From Wocania_A spongiicola (GTDB lineage Bacteria > Bacteroidota > Bacteroidia > Flavobacteriales > Flavobacteriaceae), in NCBI RefSeq assembly GCF_023502325.1, contig NZ_JAMFLZ010000008.1:62001-126000 (forward strand): a DNA stretch of 64,000 bases. Direction: 5' to 3'. This document shows positions 51,609 to 61,402 of the stretch, in pieces (positions within the stretch are counted from its first letter, which is position 1; each line of letters begins with the position of its first letter). Position numbers and translations under genes: made by a program. The notes beneath the pieces were generated by a model. The model was not told the origin of the DNA. It did not search any database and saw only the letters and a program-made list of their open reading frames with translations.

Positions 51609-52631
51609 ATGAAACCTAAAACAACCATGAAAAGCATTGCTGAAGAGCTTGGTGTTTCTGTTTCTACGGTTTCAAAAGCATTAAAAGACAATCCGAGAAT
51701 AAGCAAAGAAACTCGAAAAAAAATACAAGCCTTTTCTAAATTATTAAATTACCAACCCGATGCACGCGCTATAAATCTGCGTAAAAATGTTTCTAAAGTT
51801 ATTGGTGTTGTTATTCCTGAAATAACAAATCATTTCTTTACAACAGTTATTAAAGGCATTGATTATATGACAAAGAAACGTGGTTATCAAGTAATGATTT
51901 GTTTGTCTAATGAATCCTATATAGAAGAAGTCAAGAACATAAAACTTCTAACTTCAGGCAGTGTAGATGGGTTATTAATTTCCATTTCTTCAGGCACACA
52001 AAAAAAAGGTCATTACGATCATTTATTCAATATAAAAAACAATCATCTACCTATGGTTTTATTTGATAGAACCGAAGATTTTATTGGCTGCGATATGGTA
52101 AAAGCTGATGATATAGGTGGAGCTTATAATGCTACAAAAACATTAATTAAATCTGGCTGTAAGCGAATTGCATTAATTAATTTTAAACCATACATCAATA
52201 TAGGAAAAGAGCGTAAAATGGGTTATTGTATGGCGCTAGACGAGTATGGTATTAAAGAGAATCGTTCATTAATTTTTGAAGTCGATGAAGAAAAAGATCT
52301 TTTTAAACAAATTGAAAAGATTTTCAATTTAAATCCGCTTCCAGATGCCATTTTTGCAGTTAAAGAAGATTTTGCAGCCATAGCAATAAAGTTGGCTTTA
52401 AAAAAAGGATTAAAAATACCAGAAGATATTTCATTAATAAGCTTTGTAAATGGTTTAATTTCTGAATATTCATCTCCTTCTATAACGGCTGTTATTCAAC
52501 ACGGCTACAATATGGGAAAAATGGCAGCAGAATTATTAATTGATAGAATTGAAAACAAAACTACGAAAAAACCTTATGAAACTAAAGTTATTGCAACACG
52601 CTTAAAGCATCGCGATTCAACAAAAAAATAA
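51609..52631 (+). CDS. LacI-family transcriptional regulator
   Basis: A 340-residue LacI/GalR repressor. The N-terminal helix-turn-helix reads TMKSIAEELGVSVSTVSKAL, with hinge sequence RAINLRKN. A periplasmic-binding-protein-like sugar domain follows (VIGVVIPEITNHFFTTVIKG and onward). It is encoded 12 bp before xylB and is most likely the xylose-responsive or related regulator of the downstream genes. The effector cannot be read from the sequence. Confidence 0.92.
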   Translation: MKPKTTMKSIAEELGVSVSTVSKALKDNPRISKETRKKIQAFSKLLNYQPDARAINLRKNVSKVIGVVIPEITNHFFTTVIKGIDYMTKKRGYQVMICLSNESYIEEVKNIKLLTSGSVDGLLISISSGTQKKGHYDHLFNIKNNHLPMVLFDRTEDFIGCDMVKADDIGGAYNATKTLIKSGCKRIALINFKPYINIGKERKMGYCMALDEYGIKENRSLIFEVDEEKDLFKQIEKIFNLNPLPDAIFAVKEDFAAIAIKLALKKGLKIPEDISLISFVNGLISEYSSPSITAVIQHGYNMGKMAAELLIDRIENKTTKKPYETKVIATRLKHRDSTKK

Positions 52632-52643
52632 ACTAATTTAACT

Positions 52644-54125
52644 ATGTATTTACTAGGATTAGATATTGGTTCTTCATCTATCAAAGCAAGTTTGTTACAA
52701 GCTTCTGATGGTGTTGTATTAGCTCAAAATTTCGAACCTAAAGACGAAATGAATATTATTGCACATCACAATGGTTGGGCAGAACAAGATCCAGAACTCT
52801 GGTGGAACTATGTGAAATTAATAATTCCAAAATTAATAGAAAACACTCAAATAGATAAATCACTTATAACCGCAATAGGTATTTCTTATCAAATGCATGG
52901 TCTTGTTTTAGTTGATAAAAACAAACAAGTTCTTAGACCGTCTATTATTTGGTGCGATAGTCGTGCATCAGAAATTGGTAAAGAAGCTTTTAATGTTTTA
53001 GGACAAGATTATTGCTTAGAAAATTTTTTAAATTCTCCTGGAAACTTTACCGCATCAAAACTAAAATGGGTTAAAGACAATGAGCCTGAAATTTTTGAAC
53101 GTATATACAAAATAATGCTTCCAGGAGACTTTATTGCAATGAAATTAACAAATAAAATCACTACAACCGTAAGTGGTTTATCTGAAGGTGTTTTTTGGAA
53201 TTTTAAAGAACATAAAATATCACTGACACTTTTAAAACATTATGGTTTTGATAGCACTTTAATTCCAGAAATTCATGAAACTTTTAGTTCACATGGAACA
53301 ATTACAAACGAAATTGCAAATCAATTAGGGCTTCCCGCTGGTATTCCAGTTTCATACAAATCGGGAGATCAGCCCAATAATGCCTTATCATTAAATGTTT
53401 TAAAGCCTGGTGAAATTGCAGCAACAGCAGGAACATCTGGTGTTATTTATGGTGTTTTTGATGAAGTAAAGCCTGATTTACTTTCCCGTGTTAATGTATT
53501 TTCTCATGTTAATTATAAAATTGAGCAACCACGATACGGCGTGTTAGCTTGTATTAATGGTACAGGAATATTAAATGCATGGCTTCGGAAAAATATAACC
53601 AATGGATTAAGCTACTCTGAAATAAATGAAATAGCTGCAACTGTGGATGTAGGGTCAAATGGGTTACAGGTATTTCCTTTTGGAAATGGTGCAGAACGAA
53701 TTTTAGGAGATGTAAATATAGGCTGTACATGGAAACATCTTAATTTTAACATTCACAAAAAAGCTCATTTATTACGAGCCGCACAAGAAGGCATTGTTTT
53801 TTCTTTTCAATATGGAATTGATATAATGAAATCCATGGGGCTAAAGTTAAATGTTATAAAAGCAGGAAATAGTAATATGTTTCAAAGTAACATTTTTAAA
53901 GAAACTTTGGCTACTCTATCTGGAGCACAAATCGACATCTATAATACTGATGGTGCTATTGGAGCAGCTATAGGTAGCGGTATTAGCTCTGGGGTTTACA
54001 AGTCTTCAGACGAAGCTTTTAGCCGTTTTAAAAAACTTGAGACAATCCAACCAAATAAAGAAATGCAATCTAAATTAGAAGACGCTTATCAAAATTGGAA
54101 AAAAGAATTACAAAACATAAAATAA
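52644..54125 (+). CDS. xylB: Xylulokinase (FGGY family)
   Basis: A 493-residue FGGY carbohydrate kinase. It has the N-terminal phosphate-binding motif LGLDIGSSSIKASLL, GWAEQDPELWW, the xylulokinase signature SYQMHGLVLVDK and IIWCDSRA, plus KSGDQPNNALSLNVLKPGEIAATAGTS in shortened consensus form and the C-terminal VIKAGNSNMF. It phosphorylates D-xylulose to xylulose-5-phosphate for the pentose phosphate pathway. It precedes xylA by 25 bp. Confidence 0.93.
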   Translation: MYLLGLDIGSSSIKASLLQASDGVVLAQNFEPKDEMNIIAHHNGWAEQDPELWWNYVKLIIPKLIENTQIDKSLITAIGISYQMHGLVLVDKNKQVLRPSIIWCDSRASEIGKEAFNVLGQDYCLENFLNSPGNFTASKLKWVKDNEPEIFERIYKIMLPGDFIAMKLTNKITTTVSGLSEGVFWNFKEHKISLTLLKHYGFDSTLIPEIHETFSSHGTITNEIANQLGLPAGIPVSYKSGDQPNNALSLNVLKPGEIAATAGTSGVIYGVFDEVKPDLLSRVNVFSHVNYKIEQPRYGVLACINGTGILNAWLRKNITNGLSYSEINEIAATVDVGSNGLQVFPFGNGAERILGDVNIGCTWKHLNFNIHKKAHLLRAAQEGIVFSFQYGIDIMKSMGLKLNVIKAGNSNMFQSNIFKETLATLSGAQIDIYNTDGAIGAAIGSGISSGVYKSSDEAFSRFKKLETIQPNKEMQSKLEDAYQNWKKELQNIK

Positions 54126-54150
54126 TCGATAACCTAAAAATCATATAAAA

Positions 54151-55461
54151 GTGAGCACATACTTTCCAAAAATTAATAAAATTAAATTTGAAGGAAGACA
54201 TTCTAAAAACCCTCTTTCTTTCAAATGGTACGATGAAAACCAGGTCATTAATGGCAAAACAATGAAAGCCCATTTAAAGTTTGCTGTTTCTTATTGGCAT
54301 ACCTTCTGCGGTGAAGGTGGAGACCCATTTGGTCCAGGAACAAAAATATTTCCTTGGGCAGCTGCAAATAATGATCCTTTAACCGCAGCAAAGCATAAAA
54401 TGGATGCAGCATTTGAGTTTATTGACAAACTTAGTATTCCTTTTTATTGCTTCCATGACACCGATTTAGTAGGAGATGGAAGTGTTTTTGAAATTGAAAA
54501 ACGCTTACACAAAATATTGCCTTATGCTCAAAACAAACAAACAGAATATGGTATTAAATTACTTTGGGGTACAGCAAATGTATTTTCTAATCCTCGTTAC
54601 ATGAATGGTGCCGCAACTAATCCAGATTTTAATGTACTAACCAAGGCAGCGGTTCAAGTAAAAAACGCTATTGATGCCACTATAGCCCTTGATGGTTCTG
54701 GCTATGTATTTTGGGGAGGAAGAGAAGGTTATATGTCGTTGCTTAATACCAATATGAAAAAAGAAATAGAGCATTTAGCTATGTTCTTAACCAAGTCAAG
54801 AGATTATGCAAGGGCTCAAGGATTTAAAGGCACATTTTTTATAGAACCTAAACCCATGGAGCCTACCAAACATCAATATGATTTTGATGCAGCTACGGTA
54901 TTAGGCTTTCTAAACAAATTTGATTTGAATAACGATTTTAAATTAAATTTAGAAGTTAACCATGCAACATTAGCAGGGCATTCTTTCGCACATGAATTAC
55001 AAGTAGCATCAGATGCTAATATGTTAGGAAGTATTGATGCTAATAAAGGTGATTATCAAAATGGTTGGGATACTGATGAATTTCCTACCAATATTTATGA
55101 AGTAACAGAAGCTATGATGATAATATTACAAAACAATGGCTTTGAACATGGTGGTATTAATTTTGATGCAAAAACAAGACGAAATTCTACAGATATGGAA
55201 GATTTATTTATCGCTCATATTAGTGGTATGGACACATTTGCTAGAGCACTTGTAACTGCAGAAAAAATACTATCAGATTCTGTTTATCTGGATATGAAGA
55301 AAAAAAGGTACGATTCGTTTAATTCTGGACCGGGTAAAGATTTTGAACAAGGTAAACTAAGCTTACTAGATCTCAATCAGTTAGCTTCAAAACATGGGGA
55401 GCCAGAATTAAAAAGCGGCAAACAAGAATTATTAGAGCAACTAATAAACAGCTATATATAA
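54151..55461 (+). CDS. xylA: Xylose isomerase
   Basis: A 436-residue class II xylose isomerase. Active-site segments are IPFYCFHDTDLVG, FWGGREGYMSLLNT, the metal site FFIEPKPMEPTKHQYDFDAA, LEVNHATLAGHSF and GSIDANKGDYQNGWDTDEFP. It converts D-xylose to D-xylulose and can also convert glucose to fructose. The start codon is GTG at 54151-54153. It lies 25 bp after xylB and 34 bp before the ThuA/PQQ gene. No xylanase or xylosidase is in the window. Confidence 0.97.
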   Translation: MSTYFPKINKIKFEGRHSKNPLSFKWYDENQVINGKTMKAHLKFAVSYWHTFCGEGGDPFGPGTKIFPWAAANNDPLTAAKHKMDAAFEFIDKLSIPFYCFHDTDLVGDGSVFEIEKRLHKILPYAQNKQTEYGIKLLWGTANVFSNPRYMNGAATNPDFNVLTKAAVQVKNAIDATIALDGSGYVFWGGREGYMSLLNTNMKKEIEHLAMFLTKSRDYARAQGFKGTFFIEPKPMEPTKHQYDFDAATVLGFLNKFDLNNDFKLNLEVNHATLAGHSFAHELQVASDANMLGSIDANKGDYQNGWDTDEFPTNIYEVTEAMMIILQNNGFEHGGINFDAKTRRNSTDMEDLFIAHISGMDTFARALVTAEKILSDSVYLDMKKKRYDSFNSGPGKDFEQGKLSLLDLNQLASKHGEPELKSGKQELLEQLINSYI

Positions 55462-55495
55462 CAAGAAGTATTAAATTAAACTTAACTTTTTTAAA

Positions 55496-58400
55496 ATGAA
55501 ACCTAAACTAATAAAACCCTTTTTAATTCTCATCATAACTATTATGTTGGCATCATGTAGTACAAAAGAAAAAAGAATACTTGTGTTTAGTAAAACAGAA
55601 GGTTTCAGACACGGTTCTATAGAGGCCGGAGTAGCTGCATTAAAAAAGCTAGGAGAAGAAAATGAGCTTCAAGTCATTGCCACTGAAGATTCTAATTATT
55701 TTGTAGAAGATTCATTAAAACAATTTTCCGCAGTCGTTTTCTTAAATACAACAGGTAATATTTTAAATTACGAACAGCAAGCCGATTTTGAGCGCTATAT
55801 ACAAGCAGGTGGTGGTTTTGTGGGTATACACGCTGCTACAGACACCGAATACGATTGGCCTTGGTATAACAAGCTTGTAGGGGCTTATTTTGAAGGTCAT
55901 CCAAGAATACAAGAGGCAACTCTTAATGTTATAGACAAAAATCATAAATCGACCAAGAATCTTGAAGATACATGGGTAAAGGAAGATGAATGGTACAATT
56001 TTAAAGACATCAACCCAGACATTAATGTGCTAATCACCATTGACGAAACCACTTATGAAGGCGGAACCAATGGCGAAAACCACCCTATTTCTTGGTACCA
56101 TAATTTTGATGGAGGTTGTGCTTTTTACACCGAAATGGGACATACCGATGATACTTATACAAACCCTTTATTTTTAAATCATTTATTAGGAGGTATTACA
56201 TATGCTATTGGCAATAATAATCTAGATTATAGAAAAGCAACGTCAGACCGTGTACCTCCTGAAAATCGTTTTGTCAAACAAGTCCTCGACTTTAACCTTA
56301 ATGAACCTATGGAGTTAGATGAGCTACCGGGAGAAGGTATTTTATTCATTGAGCGCCGTGGAGCATTAAAACTATTTGATTTTAAAACAGAACAGACCGA
56401 AACCATTGCTCAGATTGATCTTTTTTATGGAAATGAAGACGGATTACTTGGTTTAGCAGTAGACCCAAACTACAAAAAGAATCATTGGATTTATTTGTTT
56501 TATTCGGCACCTGGAGACGAACCTCTGCAATACATCTCTCGATTTGATTTAATAGATAAAACTTTAAACCTTGATTCTGAAAAAATACTCCTCAAAATTC
56601 CTACTATAAGAGAATGTTGCCATAGTGGAGGTGCATTAGAATTTGGTCCAGATGGAAACCTATTCATTACTTCTGGAGATAATACAAATCCTTTCGAATC
56701 CTCTGGCTATGCTCCTATTGATGAGCGCCCAGAAAGAGCGCTATGGGATGCTCAAAAATCGGCTGCGAACACTAATGATTTTAGAGGAAAAATATTGAGA
56801 ATTAAGCCTGAAGACGATGGTACGTATTCCATACCTAAGGGAAATCTTTTTCCTGAAGGCACACCAAACACTAAACCTGAAATTTACGTTATGGGTTGTA
56901 GAAACCCATTCAGACCATCTATTGATAGTGAAACTGGCTATCTTTATTGGGGAGACGTTGGTCCAGATGCAGGTGTAGGCAATCCAAATAGAGGTCCAAA
57001 AGGTATGGGCGAATTTGACCAAGCGAGAAAAGCAGGGTTTTGGGGGTGGCCTTATACTAGAGGAAACAATCAAGTATATAACGATTATAATTTTACAACT
57101 CAAGAATCGGGAGCAAAATTTAACCCTAATCACTTAGTCAATGATTCTCCAAACAATACGGGATTAAAAGAACTCCCTGAAGCACAAGAATCATTAATCT
57201 GGTATTCCTATGATAAATCAGAAGAATTTCCATGGTTAGGGGTTGGTGGCGTAAACCCTATGGCAGGACCTGTTTTTCACGCTTCAAATCATCCCAAGGG
57301 GAATGAATATATGTTTCCTAAATATTTTGAAGGAAAACTTATTGTATATGAATGGATGAGAGATTGGATTTATGTGGTTACACTTGACAAAAAACATAAT
57401 TATAAAAAAGCAGAACCGTTTATGCCTAACACCGAATTTTCGCATCCTATGGATATGATTTTTGGTCAGGATGGTAACCTATATGTTTTAGAATATGGTC
57501 AAAAATGGAATTCTCAAAACCTAGATGCTCGCTTAAACAGAATATCATTTATAAAAGGAAACAGAAAGCCTATAGCAAAAATCACTAATGATAAAAAGGT
57601 AGGTGCAACACCGCTGACTGTTCAATTCTCAGCATCAGAATCTTTAGATTACGATAACGACAAACTAACTTATAAGTGGTCTTTTACTAATGATGAAGTA
57701 CAATCAACAGAGTTAAACCCTTCATTTACTTTTAATGAATCTGGGACTTATACCGTAAGCTTAACAGTAACAGATAAAAAAGGAAAAACAGATACTGCAG
57801 AAACGAAACTTTTGGTAGGTAATGATCCTCCAGAACTAATCATCCAAATAGACCCTGAAAACACGTCTTTTTGGGATTACAAAAAAGTAAATTATTCCGT
57901 AACAGTTAAAGACAAGCAAGATGGTAGCACTACAGATGGCTCTATAGATGCTAATAAAATAAAGGTGACTTTAGATTATATTCCTGAAGGAAACGATTTA
58001 ATAAAAGCGACTTTAGGGCATCAACAAAACACAGTACCAGAAGGCAGGAAACTTATAGATGGAAGCGATTGTAAAGCCTGTCATGCCGATAAAGAAAAGG
58101 TAAACGGGCCTAGCTATATCGAGATTGCAGAAAAATACACATCCGATGATGTTGGCTATTTAATAAGTAAAGTTATAAAAGGAGGAGCTGGTGTATGGGG
58201 AGAAACCATGATGTCTGCTCATCCACAATTAAACCAAAATGAAGTTGATAAAATGGTTAAATACATTTTATCACTAAAACCAGATCATGCTGCAGCTAAA
58301 AAGCAACTGCCAATAAAGGGCACAATAACGTTTGATAAGCATATAGGGAGTAAAAATGAAGGCATGTATGTTTTAATGGCTTCTTATCTTGATAATGGTA

Positions 58401-58861
58401 ACGAAGATCAACCAGAGTCTAATCTATCTACCAGGGAGCAAATTATTTTTAAAGCACCTAAAATTGAAGCTGAAGATGCTATTGAAAAAAGTAATGGCTT
58501 AGGAGGTTGGAGTGCTGATGGGCAAAACCTTGTAGGTTCTATTCTTCACAATTCCTATTTAAAATTCGACACACTGCCTTTAAAAGGCTTAGAAAGTATA
58601 AAATTATCTGTGTTTTTTGCTGGTAACTATGCTTATGAAGGTGATGTTGAAATTAGAGAAGGCTCGCCTAACGGAAATCTTATTGGTAAAACACACTTAA
58701 AGTATTTCAACAAAGATAAAGGTATTATGAAGTATTACAAAATACCTGTAAAACCTAAAACAGATAAGGCTTCATTATTCCTTGTATTTAAAAATGAGAA
58801 AGATAAAGAGCAATACATAGCAAACGCGAATTGGATATTGTTGAATTATAAACACAAGTAG
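55496..58861 (+). CDS. ThuA / PQQ-type sugar dehydrogenase / PKD / cytochrome c / CBM6-like multidomain lipoprotein
   Basis: An 1121-residue lipoprotein (IMLASC, Cys21). In order it has a ThuA-like domain (about 27-240, with GGGFVGIHAATDTEYDWPWY), a soluble-glucose-dehydrogenase-type six-bladed propeller (about 255-685, with GNEDGLLGLAVDPNY and CCHSGGALEFGPDG) and a PKD domain (about 690-775). A class I cytochrome c follows (about 845-930; heme motif CKACH at 859-863, candidate Met ligand in ETMMSAHP). A CBM6-like sandwich (about 988-1121, starting KIEAEDAI) ends the protein. It may oxidise sugars at the surface or in the periplasm and hand electrons to its own heme. PQQ binding is likely from family but not certain. 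It follows xylA by 34 bp. Confidence 0.88.
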   Translation: MKPKLIKPFLILIITIMLASCSTKEKRILVFSKTEGFRHGSIEAGVAALKKLGEENELQVIATEDSNYFVEDSLKQFSAVVFLNTTGNILNYEQQADFERYIQAGGGFVGIHAATDTEYDWPWYNKLVGAYFEGHPRIQEATLNVIDKNHKSTKNLEDTWVKEDEWYNFKDINPDINVLITIDETTYEGGTNGENHPISWYHNFDGGCAFYTEMGHTDDTYTNPLFLNHLLGGITYAIGNNNLDYRKATSDRVPPENRFVKQVLDFNLNEPMELDELPGEGILFIERRGALKLFDFKTEQTETIAQIDLFYGNEDGLLGLAVDPNYKKNHWIYLFYSAPGDEPLQYISRFDLIDKTLNLDSEKILLKIPTIRECCHSGGALEFGPDGNLFITSGDNTNPFESSGYAPIDERPERALWDAQKSAANTNDFRGKILRIKPEDDGTYSIPKGNLFPEGTPNTKPEIYVMGCRNPFRPSIDSETGYLYWGDVGPDAGVGNPNRGPKGMGEFDQARKAGFWGWPYTRGNNQVYNDYNFTTQESGAKFNPNHLVNDSPNNTGLKELPEAQESLIWYSYDKSEEFPWLGVGGVNPMAGPVFHASNHPKGNEYMFPKYFEGKLIVYEWMRDWIYVVTLDKKHNYKKAEPFMPNTEFSHPMDMIFGQDGNLYVLEYGQKWNSQNLDARLNRISFIKGNRKPIAKITNDKKVGATPLTVQFSASESLDYDNDKLTYKWSFTNDEVQSTELNPSFTFNESGTYTVSLTVTDKKGKTDTAETKLLVGNDPPELIIQIDPENTSFWDYKKVNYSVTVKDKQDGSTTDGSIDANKIKVTLDYIPEGNDLIKATLGHQQNTVPEGRKLIDGSDCKACHADKEKVNGPSYIEIAEKYTSDDVGYLISKVIKGGAGVWGETMMSAHPQLNQNEVDKMVKYILSLKPDHAAAKKQLPIKGTITFDKHIGSKNEGMYVLMASYLDNGNEDQPESNLSTREQIIFKAPKIEAEDAIEKSNGLGGWSADGQNLVGSILHNSYLKFDTLPLKGLESIKLSVFFAGNYAYEGDVEIREGSPNGNLIGKTHLKYFNKDKGIMKYYKIPVKPKTDKASLFLVFKNEKDKEQYIANANWILLNYKHK

Positions 58862-59018
58862 TTATTATAAATAATGTGCGGAAGTCTTAAGATTTAGTGA
58901 AGACCCTAAAAAAAGTATGTTTGTTTCTACTTTATCTAAGATTAAACTAATATAATTCAAAAACGAAATAAAATTATGCTTATTATTGTTTACGTCTTTT
59001 ATGTTGAATTATAATTTT

Positions 59019-61172
59019 ATGAGTTTTAAAACAGGTTTTATATTGATATTAATAGCTAATCATTATTTGTCTTTTGGTCAAAAAACTTATAATTATCCAA
59101 ATGCTATAAAAGAATCTACAGAAGACGTTTATTTTGATTCATCTATTGGAGACCCATACCAATGGATGGAAAATAGCAATAGCCCTAAACTCTTGGATTG
59201 GCTTGAAATTCAGAGTAAGCTGACTAAAAAAATAAAAAATAAGCACTTAAGTACATTAGCTTTAAGAAATCAAATCGGAACAATGTACAATTATGTTGAA
59301 AGGGAACAGTTAGAAGGATACATTGAAAAGGAAAAAGTTGACAAGAGTAAATATGAATTTAAATATAAAACTCGTAGCTCAAACCGTTTCCCTGACTTAT
59401 TATATAGGGTAAGAGGAGAAGGTAATTATAAAATGTTAGTTGATGTTAAAAAGTTAAGAAAGGATAAAAATGATCATATATCTATTGAAGGAAGATATAT
59501 AAATGAGGATGATGATTTAATTGCTATTAAGATTTCTCATAACGGAAGTGATTGGCACGAACTATATTTTTTTAACTTAAAAAATGGTCAAAAAATACAT
59601 AATTCTTTAAAATATTTAAGAGCTGGCAGTAGCGTTATTTGGAAAAAAAGAAGTATCTATTATGATCGATACGATGAACCAAAACAAGGGCGAGAGCTTT
59701 TAGACAAAGCAAAAGGACAAAAATTGTATTACCATAAGATAGAGTCTCCTCAGAGTGAAGACACTTTATTATATATAAATTCTGACAATACTGGGGTCAA
59801 CAGTTTTCGCTTTGTCAAAAATAATGAGCTACTTTTTTTATATAACTCCTTTAAAAGGGGGAAAAACACCTATATGGCATTATCTATTGGTGATGTAAAT
59901 TCTGGATATTTAGAATTAAAACCATTTCTGATTTATCCTAGTCAAGATAATATAAGAGTTAAAATTAATGAAGTTTTTGGAGACAAGGTTGTTTTAAAAA
60001 CAAATTGGGGAGCTTCAAATGGAAGGGTCCTAATAGTTGATTTAAATAAACCAAATCAACCAAAAGAATTAGTACCTGAATATGATATTATACTAAAAGA
60101 AGTTAATCGTCTGGGAAAAGATAAAATAGCCTGTGTTTATCGAGACAATAATAGGAGTTTAATTTTAATCTATAGTTTGAATGGAGAATTACTCAAAAAG
60201 ATAGATTTTCCTGAAGGAAAAAAAGTAAACTATTTCTATGAAGAAAATGAAAACGTAAAGTATACTGATTTTAGTGTTTCATCTTTTTTTCACCCTGATT
60301 TATGGTATCAATTATCTTTAGACGACCTTACGTTTAAACCAAGTGCAGTAATTTCAGTTCCATATGATGCTGAATCTTTAGAAACAAGATATGTGAAATA
60401 TATGTCTAAAGATAGTATTGAAATACCTATGTATATTACGTGTTTGAAGAATACAAAGTTAGATGGTAATAATCCAACCTTATTATATGGTTATGGAGGT
60501 TACGGACATACTGTTGAGCCTTCTTTCAATGAGTCATTAACACTTTGGTTGCTTCATGGCGGAGTTTTAGCTGTTCCAAATGTAAGAGGTGGAGGGGCCG
60601 AAGGTTCAAACTGGAGTGAGGAAGGTAGAAGATTAAAAAAGCAGAATGCTATTGATGATTTTATAGGTGCTGCAGAGTATCTTATTAACGAGAACTATAC
60701 AAATAATGAAAAATTGGGTTCAAATGGAAAATCTCATGGTGGTTTATTGGTAAGTGCAGCAGCGATACAAAGACCAGATTTATTTAAAGCCGTTGTAGCT
60801 GAGGCAGGGCCTTATGATATGTTACGATTAGGAAAATATACAGTAGGTTCAGTTGCTACGAATATTAATGAGTTTGGTGATATTTCAGATTTAACTGATT
60901 TTAAAAATTTAAGATCATATTCTCCACTACATAATATAGAAAGAGGAGTTAGTTATCCTAATACTCTATTAATAACTGGAGATCAAGATGACAGAGTACC
61001 TCCTTTTCATACATATAAGTTTTTGGCCACTCTTCAAGAAAAAGCAAATCCAAAATCATTGTACTTAATGTATCTTATACCAGGAGCAGGACATGGTGGG
61101 GCATTGACTTCTAATGATTGGGTAGATAAAACATTATACAAATATGCATTTTTATATGAACAATTGTTTTAG
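59019..61172 (+). CDS. Prolyl oligopeptidase family serine peptidase (S9), exported
   Basis: An S9 peptidase of about 717 residues. The N-terminal seven-bladed propeller is followed by an alpha/beta-hydrolase domain with the Ser in LGSNGKSHGGLL, the Asp in GDQDDRVPPFH and the His in GAGHGGAL. I choose ATG 59019 (MSFKTGFILILIANHYLSFG gives a short Sec signal); ATG 59001 and TTG 58986 are in-frame alternatives. It cleaves short peptides after Pro, probably in the periplasm. It lies 157 bp after the ThuA/PQQ gene and looks unrelated to the sugar genes. The next 230 bp show no strong hairpin. Confidence 0.88.
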   Translation: MSFKTGFILILIANHYLSFGQKTYNYPNAIKESTEDVYFDSSIGDPYQWMENSNSPKLLDWLEIQSKLTKKIKNKHLSTLALRNQIGTMYNYVEREQLEGYIEKEKVDKSKYEFKYKTRSSNRFPDLLYRVRGEGNYKMLVDVKKLRKDKNDHISIEGRYINEDDDLIAIKISHNGSDWHELYFFNLKNGQKIHNSLKYLRAGSSVIWKKRSIYYDRYDEPKQGRELLDKAKGQKLYYHKIESPQSEDTLLYINSDNTGVNSFRFVKNNELLFLYNSFKRGKNTYMALSIGDVNSGYLELKPFLIYPSQDNIRVKINEVFGDKVVLKTNWGASNGRVLIVDLNKPNQPKELVPEYDIILKEVNRLGKDKIACVYRDNNRSLILIYSLNGELLKKIDFPEGKKVNYFYEENENVKYTDFSVSSFFHPDLWYQLSLDDLTFKPSAVISVPYDAESLETRYVKYMSKDSIEIPMYITCLKNTKLDGNNPTLLYGYGGYGHTVEPSFNESLTLWLLHGGVLAVPNVRGGGAEGSNWSEEGRRLKKQNAIDDFIGAAEYLINENYTNNEKLGSNGKSHGGLLVSAAAIQRPDLFKAVVAEAGPYDMLRLGKYTVGSVATNINEFGDISDLTDFKNLRSYSPLHNIERGVSYPNTLLITGDQDDRVPPFHTYKFLATLQEKANPKSLYLMYLIPGAGHGGALTSNDWVDKTLYKYAFLYEQLF

Positions 61173-61402
61173 AATAATTTAGATTTAGTTAAGACTATAT
61201 ATCTATGCTTCTTAAAATAGTTTTATTTATTTGAAATAAAGCGCAATAATGTAATAACATTAAACCTCCCGAATTATTGTTCTTTTAAAATTTCGTTATT
61301 TGTAATGAATAAAACTCTAAAATTCGCCATTAGCCCTTCTCCATTTTTAGACAAATCTTACTTTTCTACTCTTGTTTAAACTAATAAAAAAAAATTAAAC
61401 CA

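Noticed and set aside
58986..59018. TTG or early ATG start for the prolyl oligopeptidase
   Set aside because: The ATG at 59019 begins a normal signal peptide; the earlier starts add polar residues. The ATG at 59001 cannot be fully excluded.
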